Below, one piece after another: positions 54,128 through 63,320 of a stretch of DNA of 64,000 nt. The position numbers and the translations under genes are program-made. The notes beneath the pieces were generated by a model. That model saw nothing but the letters and a program-made list of their open reading frames with translations, was not told where the DNA came from and did no database searches. The stretch covers positions 62,001 through 126,000 of the forward strand of contig CAWGSA010000004.1 of assembly GCA_963825175.1 (NCBI GenBank), read 5' to 3'. This stretch comes from DATFTF01 sp963825175. Its GTDB lineage: Bacteria; Acidobacteriota; Thermoanaerobaculia; UBA5066; Gp7-AA6. How positions within the stretch are numbered: position 1 is the stretch's first letter; every line of letters begins with the position of its first letter.

Positions 54128-54820
54128 CTACGGCGCGAGGCGGTAACCGATCTTGCGCACCGTCAGGATGTGCCGCGGCGCGGAAGGGTCGGCCTCGAGC
54201 TTGCGGCGCAGCTCGGCGACGTGCGTGTCGATGGTTCGCGTGATCACGGAATCGTCGTAGCCCCAGATCTCGCGCATGAGCTCCAAACGCGACGCGATGG
54301 CGCCTCGCCGGGAGAGCAACGCCGCGAGAAGCGCGAACTCCTTGGGCGCGAGATCGACCGGGGTCCCCGCGCGCGTCACAGTCCGCGTCGAAAAGTCGAC
54401 GGTGATGTCGCCGAAGCGCTCCACGGCAGGCGCGGGCGGCGGGCCGTTCGCGGTTCGGCCACGCCTCAGAAGCGCCTCGGCCCGGGCCAGGAGCTCGAGC
54501 ACGCCGAAAGGTTTGGTCACGTAGTCGTCGGCGCCGTGCTTCAGGCCGCGGACCTTATCGGCTTCCTGCCCGCGGGCCGTGAGGATCAGGACGGGCATCG
54601 TCAACCCCTCCTCGCGCATCGCCTTCAGGACGCGCAGTCCGTCCAGGCCCGGCAGCATGAGGTCGAGAAGGACGAGGTCGGGCCGCGGCGAGCGGCGGGC
54701 GCGCTCGAGGCCGACCCTTCCGTCGGAAGCGACCTCGACGTCGTACCCTTCGATTTCGAGGTTCGTCTGCAGGCCGAAGGCGAGGTCCGCGCTGTCTTCG
54801 ATGACGAGGATGCGGCTCAA
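54128..54820 (-). CDS. OmpR/PhoB-family response regulator
   Basis: A 230-aa two-domain regulator. The receiver (1-118) has acidic pocket IEDS, phospho-acceptor Asp53 in LVLLDLMLPGLDG, Thr in LILTARG and Lys in DDYVTKPFG. The winged-helix DNA-binding domain (about 132-230) has PVDLAPKEFALLAALLSRRG and TIDTHVAELRRKLEADP. The TTG start overlaps the sensor kinase's stop (TTGA), so the pair is co-translated. The regulon is unknown. Confidence 0.93.
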   Translation of the reverse strand: MSRILVIEDSADLAFGLQTNLEIEGYDVEVASDGRVGLERARRSPRPDLVLLDLMLPGLDGLRVLKAMREEGLTMPVLILTARGQEADKVRGLKHGADDYVTKPFGVLELLARAEALLRRGRTANGPPPAPAVERFGDITVDFSTRTVTRAGTPVDLAPKEFALLAALLSRRGAIASRLELMREIWGYDDSVITRTIDTHVAELRRKLEADPSAPRHILTVRKIGYRLAP

Positions 54821-56436
54821 GGTCCCCTCCGCGATTCGGCCGGCAGCGCGACCACGAATCGCGCGCCGCCGCGAGGGCTTGACTCGGCCCGGATCGTGCC
54901 GCCGTGGAGCCTCACGAGCTCGAGAGCGACGCAAAGACCGATCCCGGCGCCGGCGATGTGGGAAGCGCGGTCCCGATCGAGCCGAACGAATCGCTCGAAG
55001 ATCCTGTCCCGGTCGGGCACGGGAACGCCCGGCCCCTGGTCCTCGACGGACAGGAAGAGCCATCCGGCCTCCTGTTCGAGGCGGACGGCGATGCATTGGC
55101 CCGAGGGGCCGTACTTGGCGGCGTTGTCGAGAAGGTTGACCAGCACCTGGCGCAGGGCGTCCGCATCCACCGCCGCGACCGCGCTCTCGGGAAGCTCGAC
55201 GGCGAGCCGAGCCCCGGCCGCGGCCGCGAGCGGCGCGAAGCTCTCGATCGCCTCCCGCGCGATGGCGGACACGTCCTGTTCGCGCGGAGCGATCGCGGTG
55301 GCCGCCCGATCCGAGTTCGAGAAAGCGAGGGCGTTCTGAACGAGCTGTGTCAGGCGCCGCGCTTCCTGATCGATGATCTCGAGCGCGCGGCGCCTCTCTT
55401 CCGGGGTCCGGACGCGGTCGAGACGAAGCGTCTCCGCGAAGAGCCGGATCTGCGCGAGGGGCGTCCGCAGCTCGTGCGACACGCTCGCGACGAATTCGGC
55501 GCGCAGCCGCGCGACCGCTCGCTCGCGGCGGGCGAGAACGATCGAGGCGACGAGAAGGCCGGCGGCCAGGGCGCCGGCCACGAGCAGCAGCGACAATCGT
55601 GAGGGCGGAAGACCGCCCGCCACCAGGCGCTGCGCAGCGGCCGGCGCGATCGACGCTCGAATCGTCAGACCGTCCAGCACGTCCGCAGCGCCACGGATGG
55701 TCTGTGAGACACCGAGAGCCGGATCGAATCGCCCCTCCGTCGTGAGCAGCGGCCGCCCCCCGGAGTCCGAGAGCTCCAGGAAGACGGAGTCGCCGCCGGC
55801 AGCCGCGGACGCGATCGGCTCGGGGAGAAGGGGCGCCTGATCGAGAGCCTTCCGCCAGGAGGGGCCCAGAGCGGCGAGATCCACGTCGAACATCAAGCCC
55901 CGCGGTAGGGAAGCCGAAGGCGACCGGCCGTAGACGAACGTGTGCGTTTGACCACCCACGAGGGCGCGGGAGACGGCCAGATCCCCGAGGGGCGAAGCGC
56001 GCTCGCGAACGAGCCGGGCGAGGTTTTCGTCGAGCCACGCGGCGAGCTCTCCGGAAGGCAGCGGCGAGCTCGTGACGCGCCCATTGATCAGGTTCACGCT
56101 CGCGACCGTGCGAATGAACGACAGCGGCGCGATCGGTGGAGTCGACGCGAGCGCGCCGACGTCGGGCAGGCCTCCGGTCGCACGCTCGAAGTCGGCCACG
56201 ATGCGCAGCGCAGGGTAGAAAGCAAAATAGCTCACCTGGTAGCGCGCGCGGCGCAGGTACTCGTTTGCGGCGAGAGCCGCGTCGTCGCGAAGGACCTTCT
56301 CCACGGCGGCGCGGTGGGAGCGGGCGGCATCGACCGCTTCCCAGACCAGGACGACGGTCAGGACGAGGGCCGCGGCGAGCAGGACGTTCATCCAGGGGAA
56401 TCCTCGAGGGTCGCCTCCGGGTCGTCCTCTCATCAT
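54817..56436 (-). CDS. Membrane sensor histidine kinase
   Basis: A 539-aa sensor. Membrane spans lie at about 17-36 and 305-325, enclosing a periplasmic domain of about 265 residues with no family I recognise. The H-box is SVSHELRTPLAQIRLFAETL; the ATPase domain has NLLDNAAKYG, DQGPGVP and GAGIGLCVALELV. It should phosphorylate the response regulator coded just after it. There is no HAMP domain obvious between the last span and the H-box. Start ATG at 56436 (or the next codon, 56433). Confidence 0.9.
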   Translation of the reverse strand: MMRGRPGGDPRGFPWMNVLLAAALVLTVVLVWEAVDAARSHRAAVEKVLRDDAALAANEYLRRARYQVSYFAFYPALRIVADFERATGGLPDVGALASTPPIAPLSFIRTVASVNLINGRVTSSPLPSGELAAWLDENLARLVRERASPLGDLAVSRALVGGQTHTFVYGRSPSASLPRGLMFDVDLAALGPSWRKALDQAPLLPEPIASAAAGGDSVFLELSDSGGRPLLTTEGRFDPALGVSQTIRGAADVLDGLTIRASIAPAAAQRLVAGGLPPSRLSLLLVAGALAAGLLVASIVLARRERAVARLRAEFVASVSHELRTPLAQIRLFAETLRLDRVRTPEERRRALEIIDQEARRLTQLVQNALAFSNSDRAATAIAPREQDVSAIAREAIESFAPLAAAAGARLAVELPESAVAAVDADALRQVLVNLLDNAAKYGPSGQCIAVRLEQEAGWLFLSVEDQGPGVPVPDRDRIFERFVRLDRDRASHIAGAGIGLCVALELVRLHGGTIRAESSPRGGARFVVALPAESRRGP

Positions 56437-56563
56437 CGGTCCAATGTACCAACCCCGGCAATGGGTTCTCCCGAGTTGACCGTTTCCTGACTCTTTCCTC
56501 ACGGCACCACGACCCGCGGCCGGGTGCGGACTCCTAGACTGCCGGTCACAAAGAGGGGGGGCC

Positions 56564-57616
56564 ATGAGCCTGTCCGCCGTTTCCTTGCTCCTTGCCGCGC
56601 TGCTCCCGTTCACCGGGACCGCTGAGGATGCGCCGCCGGCGCCGATCTGGGGCCGCATCGAGCTCCTCGGTGCCGAGCCCTTCGGCGTGGACACCCTGCA
56701 CTCCTATCTCGGGTTCACGGTTGGATTCATGGGCATCACCAGGGTTCGGGGCGCCTTCAACGAGTACTCGGCTTGCATCCTGTACGACGAGAAGGACCCG
56801 ACCCGAAGCTCCGCGACGGTCGTCATCGATCCGGCGAGCGTCGACACGGGTTTCGCGGGGCGCGACAAGGACTTGAAAGACCCGCGCTTCTTGGACACGG
56901 GCAAGCATCCGCGGATCCTGTTCCAGACGCAGAGCATCGAGCGAAAGGGTCTGAACCGCTACGTCGTGCACGGGACGCTGGAGATCAAAGGGATCCGCCG
57001 ACCGATTGACCTGCCGATGACGCAGACGGTCCCGCGCGGTCCGGACTCGGCCTGGGGCAACGTCCGCATCGGCGGCACCGGAACGGTCAGTCTCAAGCGC
57101 ACCGATTTCGGAATCCTGGCGGACACGTTCTGGGGCAAAGCGATCGGGGAAGACGTCGAAGTGGCGATCGAAATGCTCGGAATCCGGTCCAACCACGATC
57201 TGTGGGGCTGGAACGCGAAGGACAAGAAGCCGGGCGGCGAGGTCGTGTGGAAGACGTGGCAGTCGAGCGGCCTTGACGCGGCCCTGGCGCGTTGGAACGA
57301 GCTGCGGGAAAAGGAGCCGAACGACTACGATTTCGGCCCGTGGCAGCTGACGCTCGTGGGCCTGCGGCTTCAGCAGCGATCCCGCTTTGCGGAGGCCCTG
57401 CGGGTCTACGAGCTGGCGCTTTCGGCCAGGCCGACGGACCCCACGCTTCTTCTGTCCCGGATCGCCGAAATCCGCGAAGTCGAGGGCGACCGCGAAAAGG
57501 CAATCGCCGGGTATCGCAAGGTCCTCGAGCTCAATCCCAACAGCGCCGAGGCGATCGAGATGCTGCGTCGCCTCGAGCACCTGCCTCCCCGACCGCCCCG
57601 CGCGGCCGCCAGGTAG
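56564..57616 (+). CDS. YceI-domain protein with C-terminal TPR repeats
   Basis: A 350-aa exported protein. After a signal peptide (1-20) comes a YceI lipocalin-like domain (about 30-215) with VDTLHSYLGFTVGFMGITRV, SSATVVIDPASVDTGFAGRD, LDTGKHPRILFQTQSI and GTVSLKRTDFGIL. The C-terminal 120 residues carry TPR-like helices (RFAEALRVYELALSARPTDP, EKAIAGYRKVLELNPNSAEA). YceI proteins bind polyisoprenoids in the periplasm; the added TPR part is unusual. It is divergent from the sensor kinase gene. Confidence 0.85.
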   Translation: MSLSAVSLLLAALLPFTGTAEDAPPAPIWGRIELLGAEPFGVDTLHSYLGFTVGFMGITRVRGAFNEYSACILYDEKDPTRSSATVVIDPASVDTGFAGRDKDLKDPRFLDTGKHPRILFQTQSIERKGLNRYVVHGTLEIKGIRRPIDLPMTQTVPRGPDSAWGNVRIGGTGTVSLKRTDFGILADTFWGKAIGEDVEVAIEMLGIRSNHDLWGWNAKDKKPGGEVVWKTWQSSGLDAALARWNELREKEPNDYDFGPWQLTLVGLRLQQRSRFAEALRVYELALSARPTDPTLLLSRIAEIREVEGDREKAIAGYRKVLELNPNSAEAIEMLRRLEHLPPRPPRAAAR

Positions 57617-57678
57617 ACGGCCTTGAGCTCCACGGCAGCTCCGCCGTCGGGGAAGCGGCGAGAAGCCACGGCCTGGGG

Positions 57679-58953
57679 CTAACTCGGCGTTTCCCGGACG
57701 CATGCGGCGGCGCGGGCCAGGAGGAGGTCGCGCTCGCGGGCGTTTCGGGTGAGGGCTGCGGCGCCCTGGAATTCGCCGCGCGCTTCGTCCAGGCGGCCGA
57801 GCCTGGCCAGCAGATCGCCGCGCACGCTCGAGAGAAGGTGGTAGCCCTCGAGGGAAGGCTCGGACGTCAGTCGATCGACGAGCTCCAGGCCGGCCGCCGG
57901 ACCGAACGCCATGGCCACCGCGACCGCACGATTGAGCTCCACGATCGGCGAGGGCATGACCCGAGCAAGCTCCTCGTAGAGCGAGGCGATGCGCTCCCAA
58001 TCCGTCTCGGCGCCGGTGCGCGCACGCGCGTGACAGGCGGCGATCGCGGCCTGCAGGGCGTAAGGGCCGACGGCGCCGTTGAGCTCCTCGGCGCGCGCGA
58101 GCGCGGTGAAGCCGCGGCGGATCAGGAGCTGGTCCCAACGCCCGCGGTCCTGGTCCAGGAGCAGGATGGGCTCTCCGCTCGGGCCGACGCGCGCCGCCGC
58201 GCGGGAGGCCTGGATTTCCATCAGCGCGACGAGGCCGTGGACCTCCGGCTCCCGCGGCGCGAGCCCGGCCAGGATCCGGCCCAGGCGCAACGCGTCCTCG
58301 CACAGCGCCGGCCGCATCCAGTCGTCTCCGGCCGTCGCCGCGTAGCCTTCGTTGAAGATGAGGTAGAGGACCTCGAGCACCGACGAGAGCCGAGCGGCGA
58401 GCTCGGTTCCGCGGGGGACCTCGAACGGGACGCGCTTGTCGGCCAGCGTCCGTTTGGCCCGGACGATCCGCTGGGCGATGGTCGGTTCCGGGACCAGGAA
58501 CGCGCGCGCGATCTCCTCGGTGGTCAGGCCGCCGAGCAGGCGAAGCGTGAGCGCCACGCGCGCCTCGGTGGAGAGAACGGGATGACAGGCCGTGAAGATG
58601 AGGCGCAGGAGGTCGTCGCCGACGTCATCGTCGATTGCGGACTCCAGATCCGCGACGACCTCGGCCTGCCGGCTTTCGACGTCGCGGCCGAGCTGTGCGT
58701 GCGTGCGCTCGACGACCGTCCTGCGGCGCAGTTGGTCGATGGCACGATTCTTCGCCGTGGCCATGAGCCACGCGGCCGGATTGTCCGGGACGCCGGACTC
58801 GGGCCACCGCTCGAGGGCCGCGACGAGAGCATCCTGGGCCAGGTCTTCGGCCAGGCCGACGTCGCGCACCATGCGGGCGAGACCGGCGATGAGCCGGGGC
58901 GACTCGATCCTCCAGACCGCGTCGATCACGCGATGGGCGTCGGTGGCCGTCAC
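57679..58953 (-). CDS. ECF42-type RNA polymerase sigma factor with C-terminal TPR-like domain
   Basis: A 424-aa sigma factor of the ECF42 (SigI-like, DUF6596) group. The sigma2 region has VRDVGLAEDLAQDALVAALE and NPAAWLMATAKNRAIDQLRR; sigma4 has RLLGGLTTEEIARAFLVPEP; the C-terminal half (about 190-424) is the long TPR-like extension with LIFNEGYAAT and AAIAACHARARTG. ECF42 factors usually sit beside DGPF/YCII proteins; here the YCII gene lies 4 kb away in the same direction. The start is GTG at 58953. No anti-sigma factor gene is adjacent. Confidence 0.92.
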   Translation of the reverse strand: MTATDAHRVIDAVWRIESPRLIAGLARMVRDVGLAEDLAQDALVAALERWPESGVPDNPAAWLMATAKNRAIDQLRRRTVVERTHAQLGRDVESRQAEVVADLESAIDDDVGDDLLRLIFTACHPVLSTEARVALTLRLLGGLTTEEIARAFLVPEPTIAQRIVRAKRTLADKRVPFEVPRGTELAARLSSVLEVLYLIFNEGYAATAGDDWMRPALCEDALRLGRILAGLAPREPEVHGLVALMEIQASRAAARVGPSGEPILLLDQDRGRWDQLLIRRGFTALARAEELNGAVGPYALQAAIAACHARARTGAETDWERIASLYEELARVMPSPIVELNRAVAVAMAFGPAAGLELVDRLTSEPSLEGYHLLSSVRGDLLARLGRLDEARGEFQGAAALTRNARERDLLLARAAACVRETPS

Positions 58954-59014
58954 GGCCGGGGATTACAGCATCTTTCGCGCTTCCCGCAAGGCCGGGGGGC
59001 GTCCCGTCTTCCTA

Positions 59015-59054
59015 TTGTTTCCCCATATGTCTGCGTGCTATGGTCATCCCATAG
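59015..59054 (+). promoter_or_regulatory. Promoter and likely PadR operator for padR-permease
   Basis: TTGTTT (59015-59020) and TATGGT (59039-59044) are 18 bases apart. Over the -10 lies a perfect inverted repeat, CTATGG-N5-CCATAG (59038-59054), 15 bases before the padR start. PadR regulators usually repress their own operon through such sites, so autoregulation is likely. This is read by eye. Confidence 0.5.
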
Positions 59055-59069
59055 GAGCGGCGTGACGGC

Positions 59070-59411
59070 ATGAGCGGCAAGCAGGACGTCTGGCAGGGAA
59101 CCCTGGCGCTCATGGTCCTGAAGACTCTGGAAACGATGGGGCCTCTCCACGGATACGGAATCGCCCGCCGCATCGAGCAGACCAGCGGCGACCGCCTGTC
59201 CGTCAACTACGGAACGCTGTACCCGGCCCTTCTCAAGCTCGAGCAGGAAGGCTACGTGGCGTCCGAATGGGGAGTCTCGGCCAACAACCGCCGGGCCAGG
59301 TACTACCGGCTGACGCGGGCGGGCCGGCGGCAGGTGGCGCGCGAGGCCCGGGAGTGGGAACGCACCACGGCGATCCTGGCGCAGTTTCTGACTTCGGGAG
59401 AGGAGCCGTGA
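59070..59411 (+). CDS. PadR family transcriptional regulator
   Basis: A 113-aa winged-helix repressor: QGTLALMVLKTLETMGPLHG, then YGIARRIEQTSGDRLSVNYG, the recognition part TLYPALLKLEQEGYVASEWG, and ARYYRLTRAGRRQVAREARE. This is the short PadR form paired with large permeases in acidobacteria. The stop overlaps the permease GTG (GTGA). It probably responds to a toxic or cell-surface ligand and controls its own operon. Confidence 0.95.
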   Translation: MSGKQDVWQGTLALMVLKTLETMGPLHGYGIARRIEQTSGDRLSVNYGTLYPALLKLEQEGYVASEWGVSANNRRARYYRLTRAGRRQVAREAREWERTTAILAQFLTSGEEP

Positions 59412-62068
59412 GGCGGCTGCGCGCTTTTCTCGTCCGCGTCGCGGGCGTCTTCGGCCGGGCCCGGCAGGAGCGGGAGATGTCCGAGGAGCTCGAGGCGCAT
59501 CTGGAGATGCACGTGGCCGACAGCGTCCGGTCCGGCATGGCGCCCGAGGACGCGCGCCGGGAAGCGCTTGCGAAGCTCGGCGGCCTCGAGCCGATCAAGG
59601 AACAGCTCCGCGACCGCCGCCGGGTCCCGATAATCGAGACGGCCCTGCGGGACCTCCGCTTCGCGGCGCGCGCGCTGCGCAAGAGCCCGGGCTTCACGGC
59701 CGTCACGGTGTCGACGCTCGCCCTCGGGATCGGCGCCAATACCGCCATCTTCACGGTCGTTCACGCCGTCATGATCGAGCCGCTGCCCTTGCGCGATTCC
59801 GGCCGGATCGTCGTGGTGTGGGAGGAGAACGCGCGGCGTCCGGGACGGCCCAACGTGATCGCGCCCTCCAACTGCATCCGGTGGCAGGAGCGCGCGACGG
59901 TCTTCGAGTCGATGTCCGCGATGTACGACTGGCGCGCCAACCTCACGGGGCAGGCGCAGCCGGAGGAGATCATCGCCCAGGACGTGACGTCGAACTTCTT
60001 CTCGACGCTCGGCGCCGCCCCCATGCTCGGGCGCGCGTTCGCGCCGGACGAGGGACCCGAAGGCCGCGACCGCGTCGCGATCCTGAGCTTCGGCCTCTGG
60101 CAGCGGCGCTTCGGCGGCGATCCCGCGGTCGTTGGACGGGCCATCCAGTTGAACGACCGCCCCTTCACCGTGATCGGAGTCATGCCCGCGAACTTCGGGC
60201 TGTTCTTGAAGAAGGGGACGCTCGTGGGCAAGCCGCCCGAGCTTTGGACCCCATTCGCCTTCACCGCGCGGATGCGCCAGCCGATCGGCCGTTACATGAC
60301 GGCCGTCGCGCGCTTGAAGCCGGGGGTGAGCCGGGCGAAGGCGCAGACGCAGATGGCCGCGATTGCGTCGGGCCTGGCGGCGGAGTTTCCACAGACCGAC
60401 GCCGGCTGGAGCGTGCTTCTCGTGCCGCTCCACGAGGAGATTTCGGGGGAGCTGCGCCCAATCCTCCTGGTGCTGTTCGGAGCCGTGGCATGTGTGCTGC
60501 TGATCGCCTGCGCCAACGTGGCCAGCCTGCTCCTGGCCCGCGGGACCTCGCGGGTGAGGGAGATCGCGATCCGGACGGCGCTCGGGGCGGCCCGATCCCG
60601 CATCCTGGCGCAGCTCTTGACGGAAAACCTTCTGATGGGCCTGCTCGGAGGCGGGGCGGGGCTCCTCCTTGCGCGGTGGGGCGTTGGGCTCCTGCTCGCG
60701 GCGAGCCCGGCGGACCTGACCGGGCTGGCCCCGGTGCGGTCGAGCGGACCGGTCTTCGCCTTTACCGCGGCTGCCTCGATTCTGACCGCCGCCATCTTCG
60801 GACTGGCTCCCGCGCTGGCGGGCTCCCGTCCCGACGTCCAGGAGTCTCTCAAGGAGGGGGCGCGCCCGGGCGGCGCCGGCGTTCGAACACGACGGCTGCG
60901 CGAGGCGTTCGTCGTGTCGGAGATCGCGCTGGCGGTCGTGCTCCTCGCCGGCGCCGGGCTGATGCTCGAGAGCCTCCGCACCCTGGGCCGGGTCAACCCC
61001 GGCTTCGATTCCAAGGGCGTCCTGACCGCGCGCGTCACGCTGCCGCGGCGCCGGTACGGCGACGACGCGACAGTGATGCGGTTCTTCGATCAGGCGCTGG
61101 CCCGCGTGAGCGTGCTTCCGGGCGTGCGCGACGCCGGCGAGATCAGTTACCTGCCCTTCACCGGCCTTGCCGCCGCCACGGGCTACACGGTCCTCGGTCA
61201 GCCCGCGCCGGCGGCCGGCCAGGGCCCCGTCACGGAAGTCCGAATCTGCGACAACGGATACTTCCGCGTGATGCGGGTGCCGCTCCTGCGCGGCCGGCTC
61301 TTCACGAGCCTGGAGATGCGCCAGAAATCCGACGTCGTCGTCATCGGCGAAACGTTGGCGCGCCGCTCCTTCCCCGGCGAGGATCCGATCGGGCGGAAGA
61401 TCACGATCGACATGGCCGACGAGAACGTTCCGACCGAGATCATCGGCGTGGTGGGGGACGTCCAGCAGGCGGACCTGGCGGCGCAGGTGCGGCCCATGGC
61501 GTACTGGCCTCCCCCCCAGCTCGTCATGGGCGCGATGACGCTCACGATCCGCACCGATTCGGATCCGCTCGCGGCCGCGCCCGCCGTCGAGCGGGCGATC
61601 CAGTCGATCGACAAGGATCAGCCGGTGTCCGACGTCCGGACCATGGAGCAGTGGATCGGCGCATCGCTCGCGCGCGATCGTTTCGGATCGATCGTGCTCC
61701 TTCTCTTCGCCGGCCTCGCACTGCTTCTTGCCGCGATCGGAATCTTCGGCGTCCTGTCCTACGTCGTCGGCCAGCGCACCACCGAGATGGGCATCCGCGC
61801 CGCGCTCGGCGCCGACGCCCGCGCCCTCCGGTTCCTGATCCTGCGCGACGGCACCCGGCTCCTCCTGACCGGTCTGGCCATCGGAGCGCCGCTCGCTCTT
61901 CTCCTGAGCCGGGCGCTTTCCGCTCTCCTCTCTCAGGCCCGCGGCGCGGACCCCGTCACGTTTGCCGTGGTCGTCCTCCTCCTGAGCGCCGTGTCCCTGC
62001 TCGCGAGCTACGTGCCGGCACGGCGCGCGGCCCGCGTCGCGCCGGTCGACGCGCTGCGGCATTCGTAG
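59408..62068 (+). CDS. Large FtsX/MacB-like ABC permease (acidobacterial orphan permease type)
   Basis: An 886-aa membrane protein with two MacB-PCD/FtsX halves. An N-terminal soluble helix pair (1-70, MSEELEAHLEMHVADSVRSG) is typical of these permeases. Then DLRFAARALRKSPGFTAVTV leads to the first span, a periplasmic domain (about 100-340), three spans with REIAIRTALGAARSRIL, a second core span (FVVSEIALAVVLLAGAGLML), a second periplasmic domain and a final three-span bundle with EMGIRAALGADARAL and the C-terminal PARRAARVAPVDALRHS. There is no ATPase gene adjacent. It is probably part of an export system. Confidence 0.92.
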   Translation: MRRLRAFLVRVAGVFGRARQEREMSEELEAHLEMHVADSVRSGMAPEDARREALAKLGGLEPIKEQLRDRRRVPIIETALRDLRFAARALRKSPGFTAVTVSTLALGIGANTAIFTVVHAVMIEPLPLRDSGRIVVVWEENARRPGRPNVIAPSNCIRWQERATVFESMSAMYDWRANLTGQAQPEEIIAQDVTSNFFSTLGAAPMLGRAFAPDEGPEGRDRVAILSFGLWQRRFGGDPAVVGRAIQLNDRPFTVIGVMPANFGLFLKKGTLVGKPPELWTPFAFTARMRQPIGRYMTAVARLKPGVSRAKAQTQMAAIASGLAAEFPQTDAGWSVLLVPLHEEISGELRPILLVLFGAVACVLLIACANVASLLLARGTSRVREIAIRTALGAARSRILAQLLTENLLMGLLGGGAGLLLARWGVGLLLAASPADLTGLAPVRSSGPVFAFTAAASILTAAIFGLAPALAGSRPDVQESLKEGARPGGAGVRTRRLREAFVVSEIALAVVLLAGAGLMLESLRTLGRVNPGFDSKGVLTARVTLPRRRYGDDATVMRFFDQALARVSVLPGVRDAGEISYLPFTGLAAATGYTVLGQPAPAAGQGPVTEVRICDNGYFRVMRVPLLRGRLFTSLEMRQKSDVVVIGETLARRSFPGEDPIGRKITIDMADENVPTEIIGVVGDVQQADLAAQVRPMAYWPPPQLVMGAMTLTIRTDSDPLAAAPAVERAIQSIDKDQPVSDVRTMEQWIGASLARDRFGSIVLLLFAGLALLLAAIGIFGVLSYVVGQRTTEMGIRAALGADARALRFLILRDGTRLLLTGLAIGAPLALLLSRALSALLSQARGADPVTFAVVVLLLSAVSLLASYVPARRAARVAPVDALRHS

Positions 62069-62170
62069 ACGAGATCTCCTCGAGCGTCGAGCGAGGCTGC
62101 CTCGGAGCGTGGAAATCCGGCCGACGCCTCTCAGACGCCGGCCGGGAAGCCATGGCGTGCCGCCGCGGGC

Positions 62171-62584
62171 TCAGGCCATCGTCATGGCGCCGTTGATGAT
62201 CCAGGGAGTTCCGAAGCGGTCGATGAGCATTCCGAATGCTTCGGCCCAGAAGCTCTTCTGCAGCGGCATGGTCACCTTGCCGCCCTGTGACAGCGCGTCG
62301 AAGACCCGTTTTGCTTCGGCGGCCGAAGGGTAGGTCAGCGCCAGGGCGAAGCCGTGCATCCCCTTGGGGGACGCTCCGGCCATCGCGTCCGACGCCATCA
62401 GGACGCCGCCGTCGAGGACCAGACGCGCGTGCATGATCCGGTCGGCGCTGCCGGGGGGCGTCTGCGCCGCGATCGGGGATTCCCCATGGGTCATCAAGTC
62501 GAGCTTCCCGCCCAGCGTGCGCTCGTAAAAGCGCATCGCGTCGGCGCAGGTGCCGTCGAAGTTCAGGTACGCATTGAGCTGCAT
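62171..62584 (-). CDS. PhnB/VOC-like protein (glyoxalase superfamily)
   Basis: A 137-aa protein of the PhnB-like group: MQLNAYLNFDGTCADAMRFY, then IMHARLVLDGGVLMASD and FWAEAFGMLIDRFGTPWIING at the end. The paired beta-alpha-beta-beta-beta modules of the vicinal-oxygen-chelate fold are evident. These proteins often lie with ECF42 sigma factors and YCII proteins; function is unknown. The YCII gene is 30 bases upstream in the same direction. Confidence 0.9.
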   Translation of the reverse strand: MQLNAYLNFDGTCADAMRFYERTLGGKLDLMTHGESPIAAQTPPGSADRIMHARLVLDGGVLMASDAMAGASPKGMHGFALALTYPSAAEAKRVFDALSQGGKVTMPLQKSFWAEAFGMLIDRFGTPWIINGAMTMA

Positions 62585-62614
62585 TGTGTGTCCTCCCGAT
62601 CTTTGTCGGTGTTC

Positions 62615-63079
62615 CTACGATTTCGACTCTTCACTTTCGAGCTCTCCGTCCCGCGAGCGCTTGCCGGTCTTCCGCTGCAGCTGGTCGCGCAGAGCCTCCT
62701 CGCTCGCCGCCACTTCCGGACCGAAATCCGACGCCTCGGACACCTGCCGAATCTCGATCTCCGCTTCCCCTTCTCCGAAAGGATGCGGACTGCGCTTGAT
62801 CCACTCGATCGCCTCCTCCTTCGACTTCGCCTGAATCATCCAGAAGCCGGCGATCAGCTCCTTGGCCTCGGTGAAGGGCCCGTCGATCACGGTGCGCTTG
62901 CCTCCCGAGAACCGGACGCGCGCGCCCTTCGAGCTCGGTTGGAGCCCCTCGGCCGCGAGGAACACTCCGGCCCTGGCCAGCTCCTCGTTGTACTTGCCCA
63001 TGGCTTCCAGGAGCTCCGGGTCCGGGACGCCGCCCGCCTCGCTCAACGTGTTGGCCTTGACCATCGCCAGGAATCGCAT
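62615..63079 (-). CDS. YCII-related (DGPF) domain protein
   Basis: A 154-aa protein. Residues 1-110 are the YCII/DGPF domain: MRFLAMVKANTLSEAGGVPD, LGKYNEEL-type helix AMGKYNEELARAGVFLAAEG, and the name-giving stretch VIDGPFTEAKELIAGFWMI followed by SPHPFGEGEAEIEIRQV. A charged tail follows. The ATG at 63079 comes 7 bases after a strong AAAGGAGG. Such proteins are the usual companions of ECF42 sigma factors. Confidence 0.9.
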   Translation of the reverse strand: MRFLAMVKANTLSEAGGVPDPELLEAMGKYNEELARAGVFLAAEGLQPSSKGARVRFSGGKRTVIDGPFTEAKELIAGFWMIQAKSKEEAIEWIKRSPHPFGEGEAEIEIRQVSEASDFGPEVAASEEALRDQLQRKTGKRSRDGELESEESKS

Positions 63080-63320
63080 CGTTGTGCCTCCTTTGTTTCG
63101 AGCGGGGCTCCGGCTCCGATTGGGCCGTTCAAACCCTGCCTCCATTGGAACGACGAGCGAGGGTCCGCCAAATCGACAGGCCAAATCCGCCTTTGCGACG
63201 GGCTCGCCTCCCGGAGATCCACTTGGGCGGCTTGCTAGACTCGGGCCAGGGCACGATGGATTTCTCTGCCGCCGGTGTTCACCGGCCCGCACGCCTTCTG
63301 TCATCCGAACGGTCGCGCTC

